From positions 1 through 62,989 of the forward strand of contig WQXS01000011.1 in the NCBI GenBank assembly GCA_009784725.1: 62,989 bases of DNA. The letters run 5' to 3'. The stretch comes from Oscillospiraceae bacterium. Its GTDB lineage: Bacteria > Bacillota > Clostridia > Oscillospirales > Oscillospiraceae. The notes under the pieces were generated by a model. The model was not told the origin of the DNA and ran no database searches. It worked only from the letters and a program-made list of their open reading frames with translations. Within the stretch, counting starts at the first letter, position 1. Each line of letters opens with the position of its first letter. The position numbers were made by a program, and so were the translations under genes. Below, one piece after another: positions 51,153 to 59,667 of this stretch.

Positions 51153-51611
51153 TTAATAATTTTCGAGAAGCTCCAGGATAAACGGCAATCCTTCGCCGCC
51201 TTCAAGATATGAATAACATCCGCCGCCGTCTCCGTAATTACCTTTTTGGACAAGCTCCATGCCGAAGTCTTCGCATGATTTGATTGCATTTTCCATACCT
51301 TTTACATTAAACGCAATGTGATGAATCCCTTCGCCCTTTTCATTAAGGAAATCTCTCCAGACGCTTGGTACATCATTTGGCTCAATAAGCTCGAGTGAAA
51401 CCCCGTTTCCTACTTGAAAAAATGCCATTTTACATGCTGCATCAGGTGACGGCTTGCCTTTTACTTCGGTTTTAGTGATTTCATAATCACCGCTTCCGAG
51501 TGTCGGCGGCACTTCGATTCCGAAAAATTTTGCAAGACGTGTTTTGGTTTTCTCGATATCGTTAACAACGAGAGCTACCTGGGTTAAAGTGTTAGTTCCG
51601 ATTAACTGCAT
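51153..51611 (-). CDS. VOC-family protein (methylmalonyl-CoA epimerase-like)
   Basis: A 152-residue protein of the vicinal-oxygen-chelate superfamily, made of two beta-alpha-beta3 modules. LTQVALVVNDIEKTKTRLAK opens module one and GIHHIAFNVKGMENAIKSC opens module two; NGVSLELIEP carries a metal-binding Glu and the HIAF segment a His. The layout is that of methylmalonyl-CoA epimerase or glyoxalase-like lactoylglutathione lyases; no mutase genes are adjacent, so the substrate is unsure. Start 51611 is set by GGAGGAAATATTT. Confidence 0.8.
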   Translation of the reverse strand: MQLIGTNTLTQVALVVNDIEKTKTRLAKFFGIEVPPTLGSGDYEITKTEVKGKPSPDAACKMAFFQVGNGVSLELIEPNDVPSVWRDFLNEKGEGIHHIAFNVKGMENAIKSCEDFGMELVQKGNYGDGGGCYSYLEGGEGLPFILELLENY

Positions 51612-51762
51612 AAATATTTCCTCCAATGTGTTGACAGCAAATGCTGAATTATGTATTTTAATTATACATTATTTATCATTATGTGCATAGGAAATATTTA
51701 TTTATACCGGCGTTACATAGAATAACCATGAAAAATAAAAGCATCAACCGGAGGTGATACCC

Positions 51763-52359
51763 ATTAAGAAGTATTTTGACAAGGAAAAAGAAGAAATTTA
51801 TGAGATTTTCTTTTGCTTCATAGCATGCGGGATAATAGGCTGGGTTTTTGAAACTGTAATTGTTTTAATTCAACAAGGGATGATTACAGACAGAGGTATT
51901 TTATTTATATCTCATATAAACGGGTTTCCGATAGTCTGGGGACTGCCGTTTATAATGATTTACGGAATAGGCGGAGCTGTTTTGATATGGTGCTTTAAAC
52001 CTCTGGCAAAAAAACCTGTGCTGCTATTTTTTGCAAGTATAATAATTATGACAGCATTTGAATATCTGACAGCTGTATTTTGTGAAGTAGTTCTGGGTCA
52101 GAAGCTCTGGGATTATTCAAAACATTTTATGAACTTTCAGGGCAGAATATGCCTGTCTTCATCCATCAACTGGGGAATATTGAGTATTCTTGCGGTAAAG
52201 TTCATGGGTCCTGCGTTTTTGAAGTTATATAATAAGATTAAAGCGAAAGAAATACTGCATGCGATAATAATATTTCTGGTGATTTATATTCTTATCTGTT
52301 ATTACCTGAGACCTGTTATGTTTCCCGAAATTATCCAACAGTTGGGGGAAATCGCCTAA
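51763..52359 (+). CDS. CmpB-type putative ABC transporter permease, apparent ATT start
   Basis: A protein of about 198 residues with five hydrophobic helices and the family landmarks GIIGWVFETV, DRGILFISHINGFPIVWG, FEYLTAVFCEVVLGQKLWDYS and GRICLSSSINWG, typical of the clostridial 'putative ABC transporter permease' (CmpB) family; transport is not proven. GTG at 51754 lies within the GGAGGTG ribosome binding site. The codon at the ideal distance (eight bases after GGAGG) is ATT at 51763, giving a basic start KKYFDKEKEE before helix one. No ATPase gene is near. Confidence 0.82.
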   Translation: MKKYFDKEKEEIYEIFFCFIACGIIGWVFETVIVLIQQGMITDRGILFISHINGFPIVWGLPFIMIYGIGGAVLIWCFKPLAKKPVLLFFASIIIMTAFEYLTAVFCEVVLGQKLWDYSKHFMNFQGRICLSSSINWGILSILAVKFMGPAFLKLYNKIKAKEILHAIIIFLVIYILICYYLRPVMFPEIIQQLGEIA

Positions 52360-52374
52360 ACGAAATAAGCTTAA

Positions 52375-53787
52375 TCACATAAGATTTCCCATAAAAGCAT
52401 TTACAAGTATGAAATAAATGAACAGACCGGAGATATCTTTAATTGAAGTGATTATCGGTGCCGAGCCTGCGGCCTGATCCACGTTTAGTTTTATCAGCAC
52501 AAAGGGTACAAGAAAACCGAGTAATGCAGCAAGCGTCATTGTACATATAAGAGCAAGCCCAACGGCAATTCCAAGCATCGGAGTACCCTGCCACATATAA
52601 GAAACGATTCCCGCAATAATACCTGCGATAACACCTACAAGCACCCCGATACTGAGACCGACGCTTGTTTCCTTAAGAAAATGCTTCATGAATTTGCCTG
52701 TATCAATATGTCCGAGAACCACTCCGCGTGCAAAAACCGTTGATGACTGTGTTCCGACATTACCACCCATATCCATTATAAGCGGTATAAATATAGCGAC
52801 TGCGGCAGAGGACATAAGAGCCTCCTCGAAGCCGCCGATAACAAAACCCGCAAGAAATCCGGCTGCAAGAGTTATTACCAGAAACGGCAGCCGGACTTTC
52901 CATATTTTCCATATGCTGCCGTTGACAAGAACGTCACTACGGTCAAACTCGGTACCTGAAACATTTGCTAGACCTGCCTGTTTATACATGTCCTCAGTTG
53001 TTTCTTCTTCAAGTATATCCATTGCGTCATCGATTGTGATGATTCCGACAATGCGGTTTTCCTTGTCGACAACCGGGATTGCGAGTAAATCCAGCTTTTG
53101 CATGAGGCGTGCGACTTCCTCCTGGTCATCGTCGGTTGATACGCTGGTTGTACCCGCATGCATGATTGTTTCGATTTTTACATCGGGTTCTGCAAAAAAC
53201 AGCTCCCGCAAAGAAACAACACCCTCAAGTTTTCTGGTATAGTCCGTCACATACAAGGTATAAATCATTTCCTTGTCTTTTGCAGTAAGCTTTATTCTTT
53301 CCGTTGCTTCGGCAACCGACATATCTTTTCTCAGGCGTACATATTCCGGTATCATTATACGGCCGGCCGTATGTGCCTCATATCCTAAAAGAAGATTTGT
53401 CTCGGCACGCTCAGCCGGTGAAAGAGCGGCAATCATTCTTTTTGCGACTGCGGCGGGAAGCTCGTCGAGCAGACGCACCCTGTCATCGGGGTCAAGCTCG
53501 GAAATCATCTCTATTGCCGCTTCCTCCGTAAATGAATGAAGCAGTTTTTCCTGATCGGCTATATCAAGCTGTTCAAAGACGAAAAGCGCTTTGTCTTTTG
53601 ATAATAAACGGTAAACAATAACCCGGTTTTCGGCGGAAAGACCATGAATGATATTAAGCAAGTCAAGCTCGCTTGCACTGTTAAGCATCAGCTTCAGTGT
53701 TCCGATATCCTTGGACTTAAGGTTAAATAATATACTATCCTTTACATTTGCACTGTTTTCCGTAGCGGTAATTATTTCCTTACTCAT
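52375..53787 (-). CDS. mgtE: Magnesium transporter MgtE
   Basis: A 470-residue Mg channel. The N domain (about 30-135; LDELPAAVAKRMIAALSP), two CBS domains (about 135-260; ELDPDDRVRLLDELP lies before them and GIITIDDAMDIL within) and five C-terminal TM helices are present. The pore motif IMDMGGNVGTQSSTVFARG is intact. The acidic N/CBS interface closes the channel when cytoplasmic Mg is high. Start 53787 follows AAAAGGAGGGTAGGCCG. No M-box riboswitch fits in the short upstream space. Confidence 0.95.
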   Translation of the reverse strand: MSKEIITATENSANVKDSILFNLKSKDIGTLKLMLNSASELDLLNIIHGLSAENRVIVYRLLSKDKALFVFEQLDIADQEKLLHSFTEEAAIEMISELDPDDRVRLLDELPAAVAKRMIAALSPAERAETNLLLGYEAHTAGRIMIPEYVRLRKDMSVAEATERIKLTAKDKEMIYTLYVTDYTRKLEGVVSLRELFFAEPDVKIETIMHAGTTSVSTDDDQEEVARLMQKLDLLAIPVVDKENRIVGIITIDDAMDILEEETTEDMYKQAGLANVSGTEFDRSDVLVNGSIWKIWKVRLPFLVITLAAGFLAGFVIGGFEEALMSSAAVAIFIPLIMDMGGNVGTQSSTVFARGVVLGHIDTGKFMKHFLKETSVGLSIGVLVGVIAGIIAGIVSYMWQGTPMLGIAVGLALICTMTLAALLGFLVPFVLIKLNVDQAAGSAPIITSIKDISGLFIYFILVNAFMGNLM

Positions 53788-53923
53788 CGGCCTACCCTCC
53801 TTTTTTAGCATAACATTAAAGGCTCAACCTCTATTCTATACTATTTATGCACTTCTTGTCACTAGAAAGTTTTTGAAAACTATGATATATTATAGAAAAT
53901 GAAAATAAAGGGGAAATAGCGGG

Positions 53924-54931
53924 ATGTTATCAAGGAAAATTAAGGTAAAAGCAGAAGAGCTTGGTTATACGGCATGCGGAATTATTCCTGCCGGCTCGTT
54001 TACGGAATTTTTGACAGAAATTGAAAAACGCTCCGAAATGTTTCCGAAGACTAAGGAGTTCTACGATATATTCCGGGGTATGTCAACACCTCCCGAAGGT
54101 GCAGAGTCAATAGTCGTATGTACACAAAGGATGAACAAGTACAGAGTTCCCAAGGAGCTTGAGCCTTTATACGGCAAAATGTACCTTTATGATCCGAGAG
54201 TATCCTATACACAGGAAAACCGCATGAATGATGAGTTTACGGCTTTTATGAAAATGCTGGGACTGGAAATTATAGAAGGGTCTGTTCCCGACAGGTGGGC
54301 GGGAGCAAAGGCGGGAATCGGGAAATTTGGACGGAATAATTTCCTTTATGATAAAGATAACGGGTCGTATGTTTTTATACAAACCTGGATTGTCGATAAA
54401 AAACTTGATTATGATGAAACGCCGGATAACATTGTACTCACCGAATGCAATGACGGGTGTCATAAATGCATTGAAGCATGCCCGACAAAAGCACTGTCCG
54501 GCGAGCTTTTAATGGATGCGGGTAAATGCATATGCCGTGTGCAGTTTGATGAAGATGATGCGTTATCAGAAGATTTAATAGAGGATATGGGTGTTTGGCT
54601 TTACGGCTGCGATGCATGCCAGGATGTTTGCCCGGCAAACAGAAACAAATTCACCGAAACCGACGAATATCCGCTTCTTTCTGAATTCGAGGACTTCATG
54701 AAGCCCGAAACTATTCTGACAATGAACGAAGAAACATACAAAAATGTCCTGCACCCGCGCTTCTGGTACGCCGGCGAGGACAATCTCTGGCTATGGAAAT
54801 GCAACGCCCTGCGAGTAATGATTAACTCCGGCGATAGCAAATATAACACACTAATCAAACAAAGCATTACAAACAAAGACAAACGCGTGAGCGAAATGGC
54901 TAAATGGGGTTGTGAAAAACTGGGGATTTGA
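53924..54931 (+). CDS. QueG-like 4Fe-4S double-cluster protein
   Basis: A 335-residue soluble iron-sulfur protein. Two ferredoxin-like Cys motifs occur near residues 185-235: CNDGCHKCIEACPTKAL, with a following C, and GCDACQDVCPAN, the arrangement of epoxyqueuosine reductase QueG. QueG reduces epoxyqueuosine in tRNA with a corrinoid cofactor. This protein is divergent from QueG in its N-terminal part, so a different reductive role is possible. A HEAT-like tail (NALRVMINSGDSKYNTLI) closes it. AAGGGGAAATAGCGGG precedes the ATG. It is a single-gene unit ending next to a long inverted repeat. Confidence 0.75.
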   Translation: MLSRKIKVKAEELGYTACGIIPAGSFTEFLTEIEKRSEMFPKTKEFYDIFRGMSTPPEGAESIVVCTQRMNKYRVPKELEPLYGKMYLYDPRVSYTQENRMNDEFTAFMKMLGLEIIEGSVPDRWAGAKAGIGKFGRNNFLYDKDNGSYVFIQTWIVDKKLDYDETPDNIVLTECNDGCHKCIEACPTKALSGELLMDAGKCICRVQFDEDDALSEDLIEDMGVWLYGCDACQDVCPANRNKFTETDEYPLLSEFEDFMKPETILTMNEETYKNVLHPRFWYAGEDNLWLWKCNALRVMINSGDSKYNTLIKQSITNKDKRVSEMAKWGCEKLGI

Positions 54932-54939
54932 GAATAAAG

Positions 54940-55137
54940 AAGACTATAATTTCTATTTTGTCAAGGATGGCTTAGGGTTTATTAAATTAATTTCCTTTCG
55001 CTCAGATGAAACGTCGTGTTTCAACAGAGCGCCCCTCGGCGTCTTATGGCTCGCTTGCGAGACATTGACTTGAGTGTGCGAAAACTAATTTAACAAACCC
55101 TAAACCACCCTACAAAACAAAATAGATATTATAGTCT
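54940..55137. repeat. Long inverted-repeat element, copy 2
   Basis: AGACTATAATTTCTATTTTG with TTAGGGTTTATTAAATTAATTT (54940-54992) is matched on the other strand by 55084-55137 (AGACTATAATATCTATTTTG, then TTTAGGGTTTGTTAAATTAG), giving about 50-bp near-perfect terminal inverted repeats. The 90-base core has small stems (TGAAAC-GTCGT-GTTTCA, CTCGC-TT-GCGAG) and shares GAAACGTCGTGTTT and AGCGCCCCTCGGCGTC with the element at 38918. No gene is inside. Confidence 0.7.
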
Positions 55138-55151
55138 TATTTTTACTATCT

Positions 55152-55358
55152 TTACCTTTTCGGTTTTCTTTCAAAACCTTCGCATGGAGCTCCCGAGGAT
55201 TGCTCGACGGCAATCGAAGGGAGCTTTGCCGATTTGAAACCAAAGAGCTTACATGACCTGGGGTGATTCGGTTCCCAGGTAATGGCAAAATGAACGCAAT
55301 GAAAGCAATCTCTTTTTTCCGAAGCGGAGTTATTTACTCCGCTTTGCCTGTTTCCCAT
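55152..55358 (-). CDS. Small four-cysteine protein of the 'uracil-DNA glycosylase'-misnamed family
   Basis: A 68-residue protein whose core, CFHCVHFAITWEPNHPRSC, then KLFGFKSAKLPSIAV and SSGAPCEGF, fits a small conserved protein that I remember from many anaerobes as C-x2-C-x4-5-TW-x4-P-x2-C-K-x2-GFK-x3-PS-x6-SG-x2-C; it is often mislabelled uracil-DNA glycosylase. Four Cys suggest a zinc or iron site. The start at 55358 follows GAGAAGAAGCTT. The first codons contain a hairpin (AGCGGAGT-TATTT-ACTCCGCT). It is downstream of rubrerythrin on the same strand, with 26 bases between. Confidence 0.75.
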   Translation of the reverse strand: MGNRQSGVNNSASEKRDCFHCVHFAITWEPNHPRSCKLFGFKSAKLPSIAVEQSSGAPCEGFERKPKR

Positions 55359-55384
55359 AAGCTTCTTCTCACGGTTTCGTTATA

Positions 55385-55930
55385 TTAATAATTGTCTGCT
55401 TTGATTTCAAAATATGCAGTCGGATGCTTACATGCCGGGCATGCATTCGGAGCATGTTTGCCGAGAATAATTTTTCCGCAGTTTCTGCAGTGCCACTGCT
55501 GATCATCTTCACGTTCAAATACTTTGCCTGCTTTCAGGTTTGCAAGCAAATCCCTGTAGCGTTTTTCATGTTCTTTTTCGACAGATGCAACCTGTTCAAA
55601 TAATGCGGCGATTTCTGTAAAGCCTTCCTCACGTGCGGTAAGAGCAAACCCCGTATACATCTCCGTCCATTCAAAATGTTCGCCGGATGCTGCGGCTTCA
55701 AGATTTGAAGCGGTATCGGGCACATCACCGTCATGGAGATACTTAAACCAGATTTTAGCATGCTCCTTTTCATTATCTGCAGTTTCCAGGAATAAAGCCG
55801 ATATTTGCTCATACCCGTCTTTTTTTGCTCTTGAAGCAAAATATGTATACTTATTTCGTGCTTCTGACTCTCCGGAAAATGCGGCTTGAAGGTTTGCTTC
55901 TGTTTTTGTACCTTTTAAGTTAGCTCCCAT
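55385..55930 (-). CDS. rbr: Rubrerythrin
   Basis: A 181-residue peroxide-reducing protein of anaerobes. The N-terminal four-helix bundle carries the di-iron ligands ([26 protein letters not shown] and [10 protein letters not shown]). The C-terminal rubredoxin-like domain has the two Cys pairs WHCRNCGKI and NACPACKHP that bind one Fe. All ligands are present. It takes electrons from rubredoxin-type donors to reduce hydrogen peroxide to water in the cytosol. GAAAAGGAGTATTTAGTA precedes the ATG. The small four-Cys gene follows. Confidence 0.96.
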   Translation of the reverse strand: MGANLKGTKTEANLQAAFSGESEARNKYTYFASRAKKDGYEQISALFLETADNEKEHAKIWFKYLHDGDVPDTASNLEAAASGEHFEWTEMYTGFALTAREEGFTEIAALFEQVASVEKEHEKRYRDLLANLKAGKVFEREDDQQWHCRNCGKIILGKHAPNACPACKHPTAYFEIKADNY

Positions 55931-55953
55931 TACTAAATACTCCTTTTCTGATA

Positions 55954-57186
55954 TTAAACCGTTGCTTTTATTTTCTTTAACTTTGCAAAGCGCGGCAGGC
56001 TGTTTTCCTGCTTACGCCTGTTATCGCCCTGAATAAGAGGAAGGACATAATCGATAAATTCCTGTGTTACATAAGTACCGTCTTCGGTTATCCATTCACG
56101 GGGAATTTTTTTCTCTGTATTTGCGCAGATGTTGAGAGGTTCGTATTCGATGCCGCAATGATATTTCCCGTTTTTTGATTCTCGGGTGAAGCAAACCATT
56201 TTTCCGCTGCCGCCTTTTACGGCATACTCAACAGCGGATTTTCCGGCAAGAAAAGCCTCATCGATATCTGTTTGTGATGCAAGGTGAGCTGCGCATCTTT
56301 GCAGTAAGCTCAGTTCAATACCGCGTGTTTTGACATTGAATTCCTTACTGACTCTTGCAGCAAGCTGTGCTGCTGTTCCGCCAAGCTGTGCATGTCCGAA
56401 GCCATCGGTAGCAGATACTTTTGCATGTGAAACAAATGTACCGTCAGCGTACTGCGCACCTTCCGATATAGCGACAAGACATTTTGTTTTTTTCTTATAA
56501 ACAGCTTCAACATCCCTTAGAAAATTATCCATGTCAAACGGAAGCTCGGGCAGATAAATTAAATCGGGCGGTGAGCCTGAAAGGCTCGCAAGGGCCGCCG
56601 CACCGGTAAGCCAGCCTGCATTTCTTCCCATTATTTCCATAATTGTTACAGCACCGGTATCATAAACATATGCATCTTCATGAACCTCGGCAACGGATGT
56701 TGCAATGTATTTTGCAGCGCTGCCGAAGCCGGGGCAATGGTCTGTGCCGACAAGGTCATTGTCGATTGTTTTCGGAACACCCATAACTCTGCATTCATAC
56801 CCGACCTTTTCCATATAATCACTTATTTTGCTGCAGGTATCCATTGAATCATTGCCACCGTTATAAAAGAAATAACGGATATTATACTTAACGCACATTT
56901 CATGAATACGTTTTAAGTCCTCGTCACCGTTGATTTTATATCTGCATGAACCAAGAGCAGAGGACGGAGTGTTGAGCAATAATTCAAGCTCATGAGCATC
57001 TTCCTTGCTCATATCATAAAGCTCATCGTTTAACATGCCTACGATTCCGTGTGCCATTCCGTAAACATTTGTGATTTCAGGGGTGTCAAGAGCAGTTCTG
57101 ATAACTCCGTAAGCACTGGCGTTTATAACCGAAGTCGGTCCGCCCGATTGCCCGAAGACTGCTGCGCCTTTTAACTTTTCTGCCAT
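55954..57186 (-). CDS. pfk: 6-phosphofructokinase, PPi-type signature
   Basis: A 410-residue phosphofructokinase that phosphorylates fructose-6-phosphate. [14 protein letters not shown] is the phosphoryl-donor loop, and PKTIDNDL and [13 protein letters not shown] bind the sugar. The donor site reads GGNDSMDT with Asp where ATP enzymes have Gly, and PKTIDND has Lys where ATP enzymes have Gly; both are the marks of pyrophosphate-dependent enzymes. PPi use would make the step reversible. Start 57186 is set by ATGGAGGTACAAC; the frame extends further upstream but without a start signal. It is divergent from fba, so the two glycolytic genes share a 176-base control region. Confidence 0.92.
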   Translation of the reverse strand: MAEKLKGAAVFGQSGGPTSVINASAYGVIRTALDTPEITNVYGMAHGIVGMLNDELYDMSKEDAHELELLLNTPSSALGSCRYKINGDEDLKRIHEMCVKYNIRYFFYNGGNDSMDTCSKISDYMEKVGYECRVMGVPKTIDNDLVGTDHCPGFGSAAKYIATSVAEVHEDAYVYDTGAVTIMEIMGRNAGWLTGAAALASLSGSPPDLIYLPELPFDMDNFLRDVEAVYKKKTKCLVAISEGAQYADGTFVSHAKVSATDGFGHAQLGGTAAQLAARVSKEFNVKTRGIELSLLQRCAAHLASQTDIDEAFLAGKSAVEYAVKGGSGKMVCFTRESKNGKYHCGIEYEPLNICANTEKKIPREWITEDGTYVTQEFIDYVLPLIQGDNRRKQENSLPRFAKLKKIKATV

Positions 57187-57362
57187 GTTGTACCTCCATT
57201 TTTGTATCAAGTGCAACGCAATCGCTGCACTGTGTAGAATATCACAGCAGGATTGTAAAATCAAAGCAAATAATATAAAAATCCAAAAAAATTGTGTCAA
57301 TTAAGAAAAAGATGTTGTATAATCTTGATGCAAACAAAGGAATATTATAGGAGGATTCAATA

Positions 57363-58298
57363 ATGCCATTAGTAACGTCTAAAGAAATGTTTAAGAAAGC
57401 ATACGAAGGAAAATATGCAATAGGTGCGTTTAATGTTAATAACCTTGAAATTATTCAAGGAATAACAGAGGCCGCAGCCGAGCTGAAAGCACCGCTTATT
57501 CTGCAAGTATCCGCAGGAGCAAGAAAATATGCAAAGCATGTTTATTTAATGAAGCTTATCGAAGCGGCAGAACTCGACACAGGCTTGCCTATTTGTGTAC
57601 ACCTTGACCATGGCGAGGATTTTGAAATATGCAAATCATGTATTGACGGTGGTTTTACATCGGTAATGTTTGATGGTTCAAAACATTCATTTGAAGAAAA
57701 TATAAAACTGACTGCCGAAGTCGTTAAATATGCACATGACAGGGGAGTGACAGTCGAAGGCGAACTCGGAAAGCTTGCAGGCATCGAAGATGATGTTAAT
57801 GTTTCGGAAGAAGATGCTGCATTTACACGTCCCGAGGAAGTAGAAGAATTTGTCGAAAAAACAGGTGTTGATTCACTTGCTATTGCAATAGGCACAAGTC
57901 ACGGAGCATATAAGTTCAAGCCCGGTCAAAAACCGCATCTCAGATTTGATATACTTGAAGAAATTTCAAAAAGGCTTCCGAACTTCCCGATCGTTCTTCA
58001 CGGTGCGTCCTCAGTTGTTCCCGAGTATGTGAAAATAATTAACCAATACGGTGGAGATATGCCTGATGCAATAGGCATTCCCGAAGATATGCTGCGTGAA
58101 GCGGCAAGGTCTGCAGTATGTAAAATTAATATAGACTCCGACCTGCGTCTCGGAATGACAGCCGGAATCAGAGAACACTTTGCGAAAAACCCGTCACACT
58201 TTGACCCCCGCCAGTACCTCACCCCCGGACGCGCAAATATAAAAGATCTTGTTAAGCACAAAATAACAAAAGTACTGGGCTGCGAAGGCAAGATATAA
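57363..58298 (+). CDS. fba: Class II fructose-1,6-bisphosphate aldolase
   Basis: A 311-residue zinc-dependent aldolase, splitting fructose-1,6-bisphosphate into two trioses. CVHLDHGEDFE supplies the catalytic Asp and a zinc His, VEGELGKLAG the active-site Glu and Gly-rich loop, GTSHGAYKFKPGQKP the second His, and VLHGASSVV the third. All are intact. TAGGAGGATTCAATA precedes the ATG, and a TATAAT lies at 57318-57323. Glutamate dehydrogenase follows 24 bases later on the same strand. Confidence 0.96.
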   Translation: MPLVTSKEMFKKAYEGKYAIGAFNVNNLEIIQGITEAAAELKAPLILQVSAGARKYAKHVYLMKLIEAAELDTGLPICVHLDHGEDFEICKSCIDGGFTSVMFDGSKHSFEENIKLTAEVVKYAHDRGVTVEGELGKLAGIEDDVNVSEEDAAFTRPEEVEEFVEKTGVDSLAIAIGTSHGAYKFKPGQKPHLRFDILEEISKRLPNFPIVLHGASSVVPEYVKIINQYGGDMPDAIGIPEDMLREAARSAVCKINIDSDLRLGMTAGIREHFAKNPSHFDPRQYLTPGRANIKDLVKHKITKVLGCEGKI

Positions 58299-58322
58299 TT
58301 CACAGGATAAGGAGAAATGAAT

Positions 58323-59609
58323 ATGGCAGAGTCAAACTATAACCCATATGAAAATGCTCAGATTCAATTTGACAATGTAGCGGAGCTGCTCGGTCTTGAT
58401 AAAGGGATGAGAGAGTTTCTGCGGCAACCGATGCTCGAAACACATTTTACCATTCCCGTTAAAATGGATGACGGAACGACAAAAACCTTTAAAGCTTTTC
58501 GTATCAGACATAATGATGCAAGAGGCCCGGCAAAAGGCGGAATCCGTTTTCATCCGCATGAAACCGATGATACGGTCCGTGCATTATCAATGTGGATGAC
58601 ATGGAAATGTGCAACTGTTGATATACCTCTCGGCGGCGGTAAAGGCGGAATAATCTGCGAACCTCAAACACTGTCGAAAAACGAAATGGAAAAACTCTGC
58701 AGAGGATATATACGCGGTGTCTGGAATCAAATCGGACATGAAATTGATATCCCGGCCCCGGATGTCGGCTCAAATGCTCAGTGTATGCTTTGGATGATGG
58801 ACGAATATGAAACAATTACTGCAGGCCGCTATCCCGGAGTAATTACGGGTAAACCCGTCGGGATGGGAGGTTCACTCGGCCGGACAGAAGCGACCGGTTA
58901 CGGTTGCATATATGTTCTGAAGGATTTGCTGCGTATTATGAACCTGCCGGCGGAGTCAACTACCGCAAGTGTTCAAGGCTTCGGTAATGTAGCGGAGTAT
59001 GCAGCCCGGATGTATACAGAGCTTGGTGGTAAAGTTATTGCTGTTTCCTGCTGGAATCAAACCGATAAAAAAGCATATACATACAGAAAAACCGACGGAT
59101 GCGATATCCCGAAGCTGGTTGAGATTAAAGACCAGTACGGGAGCATTGATAAGGAAAAAGCAATAGCAATGGGATATGAGGTGCTGCCCGGTGAGGACTG
59201 GCTCAGCCAGGATGTGGATATTCTGATGCCGTGCGCATTGGAAAATCAGATAACACCTGCAGTATTTCCGAATGTTTCAAAGCAGGTGAAAATCATTGTT
59301 GAAGGTGCAAACGGCCCGACAACACCCGACTGCGACCCGCTCATCCGTGAGCGCGGCATAACAATGCTGCCGGATTTCCTTGCAAATGCAGGCGGAGTAA
59401 CCTGCAGCTATTTCGAACAGGTTCAATGTAACATGAACTACTTCTGGGATAAAAAAGAAGTTCTGGAAAAGCTTGAGTATGCAATGACAAAAGCCTTCCG
59501 TGCAGTATACGAGCTTGCGAAGGAGCGAAATGTATATATGCGTGATGCAGCATACATTATTGCAATTAACCGTGTTGCAGAAGCTGTAAAGCTTCGCGGC
59601 TGGGTGTAA
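58323..59609 (+). CDS. gdhA: Glutamate dehydrogenase, NAD-type
   Basis: A 428-residue hexameric-type dehydrogenase that interconverts glutamate and 2-oxoglutarate plus ammonia. GPAKGGIRFHPHE carries the substrate Lys, GGGKGGIICEP the catalytic Lys, DIPAPDVGS the conserved Asp, and VQGFGNVAEYAA the dinucleotide loop. The pattern ALSMWMTWKCATVDIPLGGG matches the NAD-linked GudB/GluD group rather than NADP enzymes. The start at 58323 is preferred because GGAG lies eight bases upstream; an ATG six bases earlier is too close. A strong terminator follows. Confidence 0.93.
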   Translation: MAESNYNPYENAQIQFDNVAELLGLDKGMREFLRQPMLETHFTIPVKMDDGTTKTFKAFRIRHNDARGPAKGGIRFHPHETDDTVRALSMWMTWKCATVDIPLGGGKGGIICEPQTLSKNEMEKLCRGYIRGVWNQIGHEIDIPAPDVGSNAQCMLWMMDEYETITAGRYPGVITGKPVGMGGSLGRTEATGYGCIYVLKDLLRIMNLPAESTTASVQGFGNVAEYAARMYTELGGKVIAVSCWNQTDKKAYTYRKTDGCDIPKLVEIKDQYGSIDKEKAIAMGYEVLPGEDWLSQDVDILMPCALENQITPAVFPNVSKQVKIIVEGANGPTTPDCDPLIRERGITMLPDFLANAGGVTCSYFEQVQCNMNYFWDKKEVLEKLEYAMTKAFRAVYELAKERNVYMRDAAYIIAINRVAEAVKLRGWV

Positions 59610-59620
59610 TAAGCAAAGTA

Positions 59621-59659
59621 AAAGCTGCCTTTGCAAATTTGCTAAAGGCAGCTTTTTTG
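59621..59659 (+). terminator. Terminator after glutamate dehydrogenase
   Basis: AAAAGCTGCCTTT (59621-59633) and AAAGGCAGCTTTT (59645-59657) pair perfectly over 13 bp around an 11-base loop, followed by a run of T to 59659. It sits between convergent genes and the A run on the left allows action in both directions. Confidence 0.92.
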
Positions 59660-59667
59660 TATTTATT

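Noticed and set aside
53788-53923. Possible M-box magnesium riboswitch ahead of mgtE
   Set aside because: Only about 136 bases separate the divergent genes, and no M-box core was recognised.
55100-55288. A second minus-strand frame overlapping the four-Cys gene
   Set aside because: It is out of frame with the conserved Cys pattern and extends into the inverted-repeat element.
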